A DNA stretch of 64,000 bases from Desulfuromonadales bacterium (GTDB lineage: Bacteria; Desulfobacterota; Desulfuromonadia; Geobacterales; Pseudopelobacteraceae), in NCBI GenBank assembly GCA_013349325.1, contig DUZX01000015.1:1-64000 (forward strand), read 5' to 3'. A program made the translations under genes and the position numbers. The stretch's first letter is position 1; every line of letters starts with the position of its first letter. This document shows, piece by piece, positions 1 through 7,040 of this stretch. A model generated the notes under the pieces. It ran no database searches and had not been told where the DNA came from. It worked only from the letters and a program-made list of their open reading frames with translations.

Positions 1-222
1 CCGCTGCATGGCGTTCAGATCCCGGTCAGCCAAAAGTTCGCCCTCGCGGCGCACTACGACAGCCACGAGCTGCGGTAAACTTTCCCCCAGGGCAGCAATG
101 ATGCTGAGTGGTTCAAGTGACGTGAATGAAATGCCCTGTAACAGCCGTGTCAACTGTCCGATCTGACCGAGCACAAGTGGTTTTTGAATGTAGGTGGTAC
201 CGTTTATGGTGTAGGTGTACAT
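1..222 (-). CDS. Putative tail assembly chaperone-like protein (partial)
   Basis: An open frame of 74 codons starts with ATG at 222, has a GGAG-type ribosome site just upstream, and runs off the window at position 1. The protein begins MYTYTINGTTYIQKPL and looks soluble. I do not recognise a named family from the sequence. Its place directly after the tail tube gene is where tail assembly chaperones sit in long-tailed phages, which is the only basis for the label. Confidence 0.6.
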   Translation of the reverse strand, partial: MYTYTINGTTYIQKPLVLGQIGQLTRLLQGISFTSLEPLSIIAALGESLPQLVAVVVRREGELLADRDLNAMQR

Positions 223-248
223 GTGGCTCCTTTTTGATTTTACTTTTT

Positions 249-1193
249 TTACGAAAATACGATCACGAGCTCATCGTCACCGGTGCCCATTGCCAATTGA
301 AAGCTGGTGTCGGCAACTTCATTGCCTTCGCGTTCGCCTTCACTGACTTTTGTTGTCACGACGGTGGGGGCGGTTATTTTCACTTTGTTGTACTGGCTGG
401 CTCCGATAGCACCTAGCGAAAGCGCAGCAGATGTGCCCGATTTCCACAGCCCGTACCAGTCATGTCCATTTACCAACTCCATTTCAGGGTCAAACGTTCC
501 GGATGGGTCACGATCCGTCAGCATGAATGATTTATAGCCGCTTACGGCGTTGATATCTTCACGCGGGGCCAGCTTGTTGCCCATATCAAAGCTGATGCTT
601 TTGATGGTGGGAGCAAACGCACCGATTGTGAACTGTGCATTGGTCAGCTGGGGCGGGGTGTGAGTTGGCAAAGTCGGTATAATCAACGGTGTATCAAAAA
701 CCGCATTGTAGGACCCCATAAAATCAAACTCGGCAAACAGCTGTTCGCCAACCGTACCACTGAATTTAACGGTACCGCGAGCTCCGCTGATCAGTTTTCT
801 GACACCGTCAACATAAACGCCCAGGGTAAGCGACGGTATACCGGTCGAGGCCGGTTTGTAGGTTACGGTTTCGGCACCCGGCGTTACTACCAGTGTGGCA
901 GCAAAGCCGGCGGCCCGCAGGTAGGGATCAACAAACGGCAGATTTACGGTGGAGAATGCTGCCGTACGTCCCATCAATTCTGTTTTAAAGGCGACATGAG
1001 CCAGTGCCAGACCAGGGATCTGCTTGATCTTGGAGAGCGTCGGCAATGCAGCATTTCTCTGGATCATTTTTATATCCGGAGTCCACTTTACATCCAGGGC
1101 GATAATGCCCCCTTCGGTAGCGGTCAGTATTTCTGCGGTGCCTTCAGTCGCTTCTATTTTTCCGGCCAGCGCCCGGCGGCGAGTCTTAATCAT
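249..1193 (-). CDS. Phage tail tube protein
   Basis: This 314-residue protein matches the style of phage tail tube proteins (Phage_tube_2-like): an N-terminal segment of the type RRRALAGKIEATEGT followed by beta-rich repeats. It would form the inner tube of a long tail. Its start overlaps the stop of the preceding small gene (ATGA), so translation is probably coupled. No tail sheath gene lies beside it, which suggests a non-contractile tail. The family call rests on pattern recognition, not alignment. Confidence 0.7.
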   Translation of the reverse strand: MIKTRRRALAGKIEATEGTAEILTATEGGIIALDVKWTPDIKMIQRNAALPTLSKIKQIPGLALAHVAFKTELMGRTAAFSTVNLPFVDPYLRAAGFAATLVVTPGAETVTYKPASTGIPSLTLGVYVDGVRKLISGARGTVKFSGTVGEQLFAEFDFMGSYNAVFDTPLIIPTLPTHTPPQLTNAQFTIGAFAPTIKSISFDMGNKLAPREDINAVSGYKSFMLTDRDPSGTFDPEMELVNGHDWYGLWKSGTSAALSLGAIGASQYNKVKITAPTVVTTKVSEGEREGNEVADTSFQLAMGTGDDELVIVFS

Positions 1194-1333
1194 GGCAGCT
1201 TCTCCTTTTTATTTTTTGATACTTCAGCAGGGACGACCGGCTGGTCGCCCCTGCCTGTTACCTCGATTTCCTGACCATCTACAAGCTCCACAATCCGCAG
1301 TACTGATGCATCGTTAATTGTTATTTCCGGCAT
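1190..1333 (-). CDS. Small phage protein, unknown function
   Basis: This is a 47-residue protein beginning MPEITINDASVLRIVELVDG. The frame extends further upstream, but the ATG at 1333 is preferred because an AAGGAGG site lies about seven bases before it and the upstream extension would run through a palindromic repeat. The stop overlaps the tail tube start (ATGA). The lysine-rich C-terminus and tail-module position fit a small structural or assembly accessory. Nothing more can be assigned. Confidence 0.6.
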   Translation of the reverse strand: MPEITINDASVLRIVELVDGQEIEVTGRGDQPVVPAEVSKNKKEKLP

Positions 1334-1350
1334 GGCATTCCTCCTTTTTG

Positions 1351-1397
1351 GTTCGACTCCGCTCACCAACCTTTGGTACCTGAGCGGAGTCGAAGGG
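1351..1397. repeat. Palindromic repeat, copy A (TTCGACTCCGCTCA family)
   Basis: Perfect 14-base inverted arms TTCGACTCCGCTCA (1352-1365) and TGAGCGGAGTCGAA (1381-1394) flank a 15-base centre. This copy is intergenic, between two prophage tail genes. Related copies are at 3094, 14907, 46662 and 53963. Confidence 0.9.
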
Positions 1398-1868
1398 TTA
1401 AATGGCGATTCTCTCTGTAACACTCAGGCTGATTAGCGCGTGATGGCACAACACACTGCCGAACATGCGATCATCAATCAGCTCTATCTGGGCGGGGGTT
1501 TTGTCCGGGTCATCGCCGTTGCGATACATCCAGCTGGAGCCGGACAGCGGCTCGGCGGTACGAAAGGCATCACAGATCGTGTCGCACAGATCCTGAAACA
1601 GTACGCCGCTGGCTGCAGCATCCTGCAACCCCATGTAACCGTGCAGCATCATCGCATGGTGGCGGAATACGATGCCCTGCTGATGCTCCATAACGGATTT
1701 GCGGGTAATCTCCCAGCCCAGGATGCGACCGCTGCCGTCTTTGAACAGTCCGATAAACTTAGCCAGATCAACCGCCTGGCGCTCGTATATGTGAATTATC
1801 CCGCTGCCCGGTACCGCCTCCAGTCTGGTTTTGATATCAGCGGCTATGTTGCTGTAACGGATGGTCAT
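1398..1868 (-). CDS. Phage tail terminator-like / Gp37-like protein
   Basis: This is a 156-residue protein (start MTIRYSNIAADIKTRLEAV). An N-terminal helix and a mixed alpha/beta body, plus a position between the gp10-like protein and the tail tube gene, fit a tail terminator or Mu Gp37-type minor tail protein. The start overlaps the upstream stop by four bases (ATGA). The function is inferred mainly from position. Confidence 0.55.
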   Translation of the reverse strand: MTIRYSNIAADIKTRLEAVPGSGIIHIYERQAVDLAKFIGLFKDGSGRILGWEITRKSVMEHQQGIVFRHHAMMLHGYMGLQDAAASGVLFQDLCDTICDAFRTAEPLSGSSWMYRNGDDPDKTPAQIELIDDRMFGSVLCHHALISLSVTERIAI

Positions 1869-2389
1869 TCGCTAAGCTCCCTGGCGATGGTCAGGCCGCA
1901 TGCCTGGGCCATGGCCTCAAGCCTGCCGATATTCTCATTGGCCGCTTTTTCAAACATATGGCGGCCTTCGAATCCTTCGGCTTTAATCTTGCGGCCAATC
2001 AGATATGCAACACGTTCTGCATCCTTGCCAGATAGGCCCAGTTTTTTGTTAACCCAGGGGATCAGCGGAGATACATATTTATCCCCTGGCACAGCTGAAG
2101 CGAGGCCTTTCCCCGGTCTGCGACCCTTTTCAATTACCTCGGCATATTTCTGGGCGCTCATAACGACACCTTTGACGATCGGAGTCCCTTTATTATAGAC
2201 CTGATCCTGTATGGATCCGAGCAGACCGCCCTGGGCACCAAAGACCCCCTGCGGCGTCCGTTTTTGTACTTCGGTAAGCAGAAACAGAGTGGCCTGAGTT
2301 ACAAAGCGATCAAGCCCGGCCTGAATAACCTTGGGCGCTGTTCCGTCAAGCAGTGCGCCCTGTGTGCTGACACTGATCTGGAGCTTCAT
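1865..2389 (-). CDS. HK97 gp10-like head-tail / tail completion protein
   Basis: This is a 174-residue basic protein with a segment (LLTEVQKRTPQGVFGAQGGL) typical of gp10-like neck or tail completion proteins, which help join head and tail. It lies between the connector and the tail terminator-like gene and overlaps both by four bases, so the three are probably translated as a coupled set. The family assignment is by sequence style and order. Confidence 0.6.
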   Translation of the reverse strand: MKLQISVSTQGALLDGTAPKVIQAGLDRFVTQATLFLLTEVQKRTPQGVFGAQGGLLGSIQDQVYNKGTPIVKGVVMSAQKYAEVIEKGRRPGKGLASAVPGDKYVSPLIPWVNKKLGLSGKDAERVAYLIGRKIKAEGFEGRHMFEKAANENIGRLEAMAQACGLTIARELSE

Positions 2390-3039
2390 CGCCTGCGACC
2401 ATGTATCAAGCGGGGACGGGATGTGTCCGCTGCAGTTGCAATTACTGAAGCTGCGATGGTGGTATCTGTGTCTTTAATCCCGAGATGATGTTTGTACAGC
2501 CCCTCGAATGACTCTGCGAGGCGGCGGAATTCATCAGATTTGGAGCGATAATTGACAGAATCAGCCTGAATCAGGCTGTCACTTGTCTGACCGAAGGCAG
2601 CTGCCAGCTGCCGCAGACAGAGCGAGACGGCCAGATTGGCAACCGCTTCCAGATCCGCAGCCGGGAGTGTCAACTCGGAGTGCAGAAGGGAATACAGTAA
2701 TCTGACATTTTGACTTACTGCAGGTTTGATGGTGGAAAAACGGATAAATATTTCGGTCGGAGTCTGGTAGAAACGCCAGTCTCGCGGATCAATCAATGTC
2801 TCCGGGACTGCTCCGACGGGATACTCAATAGATTCAACAGCCGAAAAACCAGGACTCCAGCCAGGCGGCAGCGGGATGTCATAACTATTCTGACCCGGAA
2901 CATCCGCACAGGTAAGACGTGGCCGGTGTTTGCTGTAGCGTTTGATAGCTTCAGCGGCAGCTGATAAGAGATCATCCGGATCTGTCAACCGGCCGGAATC
3001 ATCTTTTACTTTGGCGCGTATGGAATCAATGAGTGGCAT
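2386..3039 (-). CDS. Head-tail connector (adaptor) protein
   Basis: This is a 217-residue mostly helical protein. It begins MPLIDSIRAKVKDDS and contains an alpha-helical core (ADLEAVANLAVSLCLRQLAA) like phage gp6-type adaptor proteins, which bind beneath the portal. It is the first gene of the tail-side block after a gap of about 170 bases from the capsid gene. No clear ribosome site precedes the ATG at 3039, and a candidate late promoter (3046-3085) sits immediately upstream, so the message could have almost no leader. Confidence 0.55.
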   Translation of the reverse strand: MPLIDSIRAKVKDDSGRLTDPDDLLSAAAEAIKRYSKHRPRLTCADVPGQNSYDIPLPPGWSPGFSAVESIEYPVGAVPETLIDPRDWRFYQTPTEIFIRFSTIKPAVSQNVRLLYSLLHSELTLPAADLEAVANLAVSLCLRQLAAAFGQTSDSLIQADSVNYRSKSDEFRRLAESFEGLYKHHLGIKDTDTTIAASVIATAADTSRPRLIHGRRR

Positions 3040-3045
3040 GCAGCG

Positions 3046-3085
3046 AGATTACAGGAGGGGCGGGGGGAAAGTATTTTTACCGGGT
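3046..3085 (-). promoter_or_regulatory. Candidate phage late promoter, tail block
   Basis: On the minus strand the motif CACCCGGTAAAAAT (core ACCCGGT, complement of 3079-3085) is followed 27 bases later by a -10-like TAATCT (complement of 3046-3051). The same core and spacing recur upstream of the lysin gene (10775-10813). The dyad-like upstream element resembles how Mu C activates late promoters. Assignment as an activator site is inference. Confidence 0.45.
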
Positions 3086-3093
3086 GAAAACAA

Positions 3094-3140
3094 TTCGACT
3101 CCGCTCATGTACCAGGACGGTAACTAAAGCGGAGTCGAAG
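3094..3140. repeat. Palindromic repeat, copy B
   Basis: TTCGACTCCGCTCA (3094-3107) is matched by GCGGAGTCGAA (3129-3139). The copy is intergenic between connector and capsid genes, next to the candidate late promoter. Confidence 0.85.
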
Positions 3141-3206
3141 TTTCGGGTTTTTACTCCGTTTACAGCATGATGTCAACTCACAAACGCTTGCACACCAACA
3201 TTACGG

Positions 3207-4691
3207 TTAACCGGCAACGACAGCTTTATAGGCGCCACGATAATCCATGATTTCAAACTCGTACTCATCACGGATCTTGTACTGCAGCTTATCAGCAACG
3301 AAGAACTGTCCAACGGTCGGCTGATCGGCTACGAACATTTCCGGTTCCTGCTGACCGTTCAGGTAGGCCACTTCCAGAATTTCCACATCTTTCGGATCGG
3401 CGAACATCATCCAGTCGGTGGCGTCAGTCATGAAGGGGCATTCGATTATCCCTTCGTTATTTGCGCCGAAGTAGTTGAACATGGAGTTACCCTGATTGGC
3501 CGAGCCAGGCACGCCCCGGGTCTGGTTGAGCTGAACGGCGGCGTCCCACAGATCGGACGGGATAGCCAATGTGACCGGGCGCAGTGCCAGACGTTCGCCG
3601 GAGCCCGGTTCGGTCTGCTTGGCAATTGCGGTGCGGCCTGCTACGGCAGATGCCAGGGCATACGCGGTTGTGCTGAGATTGTTGTGGCTGGCGTGGAAAG
3701 TTGCAAGCGAATCGCCTTTATAGATGTCGTTGTTGATAAATTTGTTCCAGGCACGCTTGGCCTTGGTTCGGCGGGCGGCACGGGGGAGACGACTGACGAT
3801 GCGGTTAATGGCGGTCATATCGTCGTTGATGATCATCTTACGGGTAATGGTGATGATGCCTCCCTTCTGGTTGAGGGCATATTCCATTTTTTCATCCGTC
3901 AACGTGCCCAGGTCGGCGTAGTCGATATTTTCCGGATTAACGTCAGGCAGGTCGCCGAAATAGGCTATACGGATCGCCTGGAGTGGACGGAAGTCACGGG
4001 CATTGCGAACGTTGGAAATCAGTCGGGACAATCCGAAGTCAGTGGTTTCGCGGTAATCGGCCACCATGCGGCGATAGAGTGCGTTGCCGAGCAGGTAGGA
4101 GAAGGTCGAGGTGTCGAATGCAGCCTGCATGCGGCTGGCATTGTCCTGATAGCCGCGTACGTCGCTGTCGCCGGTAATTTCGGTATATGCGGCACGAATA
4201 CTGTTGAAAACCGGAACATCCCGCATGGCATCGGCCACCGGCACCTGGAACAGGCCATCAACGGCGGCCTGAAGTTTGTCGCCGGTTTCACGCCCCACGC
4301 GAACATCTCCCACGCCGCGCACCTGACCGGAAGCGGTTAGCTTGTCCAGGGTTTCTTTTTCCAGCTTGATAGCTGCCTGCAGCGCATCTTCAGTAATCAC
4401 CGTACCGCCGAAGCTGGCACGTAGCTTTTCCTGCACCGGTTCGGGAAGCTTGCTGGCGGACAGCTGTTTGTCCAGGAGCATGCTGCTGGCCAGCAGGCGG
4501 GTTTCCTGAAGCAGTGCCGAGGCAGCCTGAATCTGATCCGCTCCGGCGGCGTTAGTGCCCTTGTCCATGGCCGCCATCATCTGCTCGATGGCCTGTGATT
4601 CGGTCATGGTTTTACCATCCAATGCGGCCTGAATCCGGTCGGCATCAGCCTGGTGTCGCAGCCGGAAGGCTGCCATTAACGTCTTGATCAT
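3207..4691 (-). CDS. Nested in-frame scaffold-capsid product (internal start)
   Basis: Within the fusion gene, the ATG encoding Met178 (MIKTLMAAFRLRHQ) is preceded by AGAGGAGG with about eight bases of spacing, a better ribosome site than most gene starts here. Use of this start would give a 494-residue scaffold-capsid protein without the protease, echoing Mu, where a scaffold gene is nested in frame within the protease gene. The sequence shows the site. Actual use is inference. Confidence 0.5.
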   Translation of the reverse strand: MIKTLMAAFRLRHQADADRIQAALDGKTMTESQAIEQMMAAMDKGTNAAGADQIQAASALLQETRLLASSMLLDKQLSASKLPEPVQEKLRASFGGTVITEDALQAAIKLEKETLDKLTASGQVRGVGDVRVGRETGDKLQAAVDGLFQVPVADAMRDVPVFNSIRAAYTEITGDSDVRGYQDNASRMQAAFDTSTFSYLLGNALYRRMVADYRETTDFGLSRLISNVRNARDFRPLQAIRIAYFGDLPDVNPENIDYADLGTLTDEKMEYALNQKGGIITITRKMIINDDMTAINRIVSRLPRAARRTKAKRAWNKFINNDIYKGDSLATFHASHNNLSTTAYALASAVAGRTAIAKQTEPGSGERLALRPVTLAIPSDLWDAAVQLNQTRGVPGSANQGNSMFNYFGANNEGIIECPFMTDATDWMMFADPKDVEILEVAYLNGQQEPEMFVADQPTVGQFFVADKLQYKIRDEYEFEIMDYRGAYKAVVAG

Positions 4692-5222
4692 GGGTGTTTC
4701 CTCCTCTAGGTCGGTCTGTCTGGCAGCCGCCATCTTTAAAAATTCCCCTTTGGCAACGGGGTCATACACTACATCCACAGTTACGGAATTGATTGAGGTC
4801 ATCATGGGAAGTTTTCTGCCCGCTTCCAGCTTTAAACCCATTTTTCCGGAGACATCCACCGACAACCCGAGAACATTTTCCAGCCCCATTTCGGCACAGC
4901 CAACCAGATTATCACGCAACCAGGTGGAGGTCGGCAGCAGAATCAGGGTGGCATAGATGCCATCTTGCTTTGCAATGGCTCCCTGCAGCACTCCTACCAT
5001 TTCTCCGGTCGGCTTGCCGAAACGATGCGGTTTGTTCTGATGCTGGGCTTCAGTCAGCATGAACACCTTGGCGCCCTCGAACTTGCCGACGGCAGCGGAC
5101 ATGACTTCCTTATCCCAATAATTCCCGTTCAAGTCCTGGCCGAAAGCGGCAACACGCACGTCCCACTTGAAGCCGGTGGCATCGCCTTCCTTGGCCGCCA
5201 TGATCTGATAGCTGCGTACCAT
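3207..5222 (-). CDS. Prohead protease-scaffold-major capsid fusion protein
   Basis: This 671-residue protein appears to combine three head functions. Residues 1 to about 165 look like a prohead protease region. About 170-320 is a helical, glutamine- and alanine-rich scaffold-like segment. About 330-671 resembles a Mu-type major capsid protein, ending in a region with NYFGANNEGIIECPFMTDAT. Such protease/capsid fusions are known in some phages. The ATG at 5222 has a GGAG site and lies four bases after the upstream stop. A second start with a strong ribosome site lies inside at 4691. Domain limits are estimates. Confidence 0.75.
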   Translation of the reverse strand: MVRSYQIMAAKEGDATGFKWDVRVAAFGQDLNGNYWDKEVMSAAVGKFEGAKVFMLTEAQHQNKPHRFGKPTGEMVGVLQGAIAKQDGIYATLILLPTSTWLRDNLVGCAEMGLENVLGLSVDVSGKMGLKLEAGRKLPMMTSINSVTVDVVYDPVAKGEFLKMAAARQTDLEEETPMIKTLMAAFRLRHQADADRIQAALDGKTMTESQAIEQMMAAMDKGTNAAGADQIQAASALLQETRLLASSMLLDKQLSASKLPEPVQEKLRASFGGTVITEDALQAAIKLEKETLDKLTASGQVRGVGDVRVGRETGDKLQAAVDGLFQVPVADAMRDVPVFNSIRAAYTEITGDSDVRGYQDNASRMQAAFDTSTFSYLLGNALYRRMVADYRETTDFGLSRLISNVRNARDFRPLQAIRIAYFGDLPDVNPENIDYADLGTLTDEKMEYALNQKGGIITITRKMIINDDMTAINRIVSRLPRAARRTKAKRAWNKFINNDIYKGDSLATFHASHNNLSTTAYALASAVAGRTAIAKQTEPGSGERLALRPVTLAIPSDLWDAAVQLNQTRGVPGSANQGNSMFNYFGANNEGIIECPFMTDATDWMMFADPKDVEILEVAYLNGQQEPEMFVADQPTVGQFFVADKLQYKIRDEYEFEIMDYRGAYKAVVAG

Positions 5223-5225
5223 GGA

Positions 5226-5465
5226 TTACTCCTTGGCCTTTTCGGCTTTTTTGGCGACGGTGTATTTCTTGCCGTCGGCGGTGACCAGGGTGACTGTGTC
5301 GCCATTATCAACCCAGTCCAATACGTCATTCTGTTCAAGAGGCCGTGAAAACGGTTTTGACCGTGCCACTTCGCGCCCGGAATCCTCATCCGTTACGGTT
5401 TCAACCGTTGCCCCCTTGAAAACCAGCCCTTCCAGAAACTTCCTGTCGATTGCTTTTGATGCCAT
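5226..5465 (-). CDS. Small phage protein, unknown function
   Basis: This is a 79-residue protein beginning MASKAIDRKFLEGLVFKG, with a lysine- and alanine-rich tail. It starts at an ATG with a GGAGGG site and ends four bases before the capsid fusion. It contains a short beta-rich centre (DTVTLVTADGKKYTV). Position between portal and capsid suggests a head accessory, but there is no family evidence. Confidence 0.6.
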   Translation of the reverse strand: MASKAIDRKFLEGLVFKGATVETVTDEDSGREVARSKPFSRPLEQNDVLDWVDNGDTVTLVTADGKKYTVAKKAEKAKE

Positions 5466-5490
5466 ACATCATCCCTCCTTTTGTTTTATT

Positions 5491-5573
5491 TAACCCCCCT
5501 CAATCCCCCCTTAACAGGGGGGAGGTTAGCCCCTCCCCTGTTAAGGGGAGACGGGGGAGGGGGCACATGCCTC
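5491..5573. repeat. C/G-tract palindromic repeat
   Basis: This intergenic segment contains a near-perfect hairpin CCCCCCTTAACAGGGGGG, a second arm pair CCCCTCCCCTGTTAAGGGG, and trailing G tracts. The half-sites CTTAACAG and CTGTTAAG repeat in inverted order. It looks like a dispersed intergenic element rather than a simple terminator because it has no T run. It sits between portal and the next head gene. Confidence 0.7.
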
Positions 5574-5594
5574 TAAATCGATTTATAACACGTA

Positions 5595-7040
5595 TTACAG
5601 CCCCGAACCGGGACCGGTGGCATGGTCTGTAGCGGTTGAATTGCCGTCCGGGCTTTCAGGGGCATTTTTACCCGTTTGGTAATCTTCTGTTCCCGGCTCG
5701 TTTTCCTGCAGGTTGTCGGTGTCGATTTCAAAGCCTATCAACGCGATTACCAATGCAAACAGCTTGGCGGCGTTGCCGGCGTCCAACCACCCCTGGGAGG
5801 CGGCAGCGACCATGGAGGTGATGATGTCCCGTACGGCGGTGCTGATCTTGGTCAGATCCTTGTTGGTGGTTTCCGGAAGTTGTACGGCGAAATTGAACGC
5901 TTCATCTTCCGGCATTACCAGATACCCGGCATCGAGCGCTTTCCGGATGCAATAGGTGAAGATCGTCTCAATGATAAATTTGATTTTGTTCTTGCGGCTG
6001 TCCACCAGCGCCATGATCGGGTCGTTGCTCTCGGATGCGGTATTGCGGTTTACATCGCCGCCACCGCCGTACCAATGTTCCGGAATGCTTTTGTTGCCCA
6101 GGATGTGGTTGCGGAATACTCCGGCGCTCTCTTTGATTTCCATGGCCTGAAGGTTTGGAGCGACTGTAGCCCACTTCACTTTTTCGTTATGAACCCGGAT
6201 GGCACCATCTTCCTGCCGGGAATATGCCTGCGCTATTTTTTCGCAGGTGGCTTCATCACCGCCGTTTACCTCCACATCCCAGATGTAGGCGTTCTGTTTG
6301 CGGGCCTTATCGGCGTAGTTGTAGATGAACTCCTCATACTCATCGAGCCAGTCGGCAATGACGAACAGGTCTGAGGTGCCGTAGGGATCGTTGCTGACGC
6401 GGTTGATACTGAAGAGGAAACATTCTCCGTCGGTGAAACCGTCCCGCATGATGCGGGCATCGTTCGACATGACGGTCTCTGCTTCACCGGCCAGAATGAT
6501 TTTCATCTGGCGGGTTTCTGCACTGTGCATGGTCTGAATTTTAACGCCGATCTGCAACTTGGCGTTTTGCGGGTCGGTATAAATTTCCACGATCAGGGCC
6601 GGGTCAATCATGCCCAATCGCACCTTGCCGGTCTGTTCGGCTACGAATACCGGCCAGCACTGGACGCCGTACAGAAAAAGCTCGCGGGTCATTTCTTCCA
6701 GGTTGATGTCCATGCGATTGATCGGGTCAAACCAGAAACTGTCGAGGATCTCTTTGACGGCATCAATTTTGACGGTATAGGTGAAACCTTTGCCGGTAAC
6801 AAACGTGGTGAGAGTTTCGATAATCCAGTTGCCAAGCGGATTGGTTTTCCAGAGCCAGTAGCAAACTTCCACCTGACGCTGCCAGGCGGCCACCGGAAGC
6901 TCACGATTGGAGTTTCCGGAAAGACGCCGCCACGGGGTGGCATCTCCGGCACCGGATGAAGCGGCGGGGAGGCGCTGGAGAACTGCCTGCTCGATAGCAG
7001 CGCCGAACAGCTTTTCTGTCAAATATGCTTTGATACCCAT
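5595..7040 (-). CDS. Phage portal protein
   Basis: This 481-residue protein has the pattern of an SPP1 gp6-like portal: an N-terminal helical region, a central segment (WLWKTNPLGNWIIETLTTFV), a long helical wing, and an acidic, low-complexity C-terminus. The portal forms the ring through which DNA enters the head. It starts at 7040, where its ATG overlaps the terminase stop by one base, placing packaging genes in one translational unit. Confidence 0.8.
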   Translation of the reverse strand: MGIKAYLTEKLFGAAIEQAVLQRLPAASSGAGDATPWRRLSGNSNRELPVAAWQRQVEVCYWLWKTNPLGNWIIETLTTFVTGKGFTYTVKIDAVKEILDSFWFDPINRMDINLEEMTRELFLYGVQCWPVFVAEQTGKVRLGMIDPALIVEIYTDPQNAKLQIGVKIQTMHSAETRQMKIILAGEAETVMSNDARIMRDGFTDGECFLFSINRVSNDPYGTSDLFVIADWLDEYEEFIYNYADKARKQNAYIWDVEVNGGDEATCEKIAQAYSRQEDGAIRVHNEKVKWATVAPNLQAMEIKESAGVFRNHILGNKSIPEHWYGGGGDVNRNTASESNDPIMALVDSRKNKIKFIIETIFTYCIRKALDAGYLVMPEDEAFNFAVQLPETTNKDLTKISTAVRDIITSMVAAASQGWLDAGNAAKLFALVIALIGFEIDTDNLQENEPGTEDYQTGKNAPESPDGNSTATDHATGPGSGL

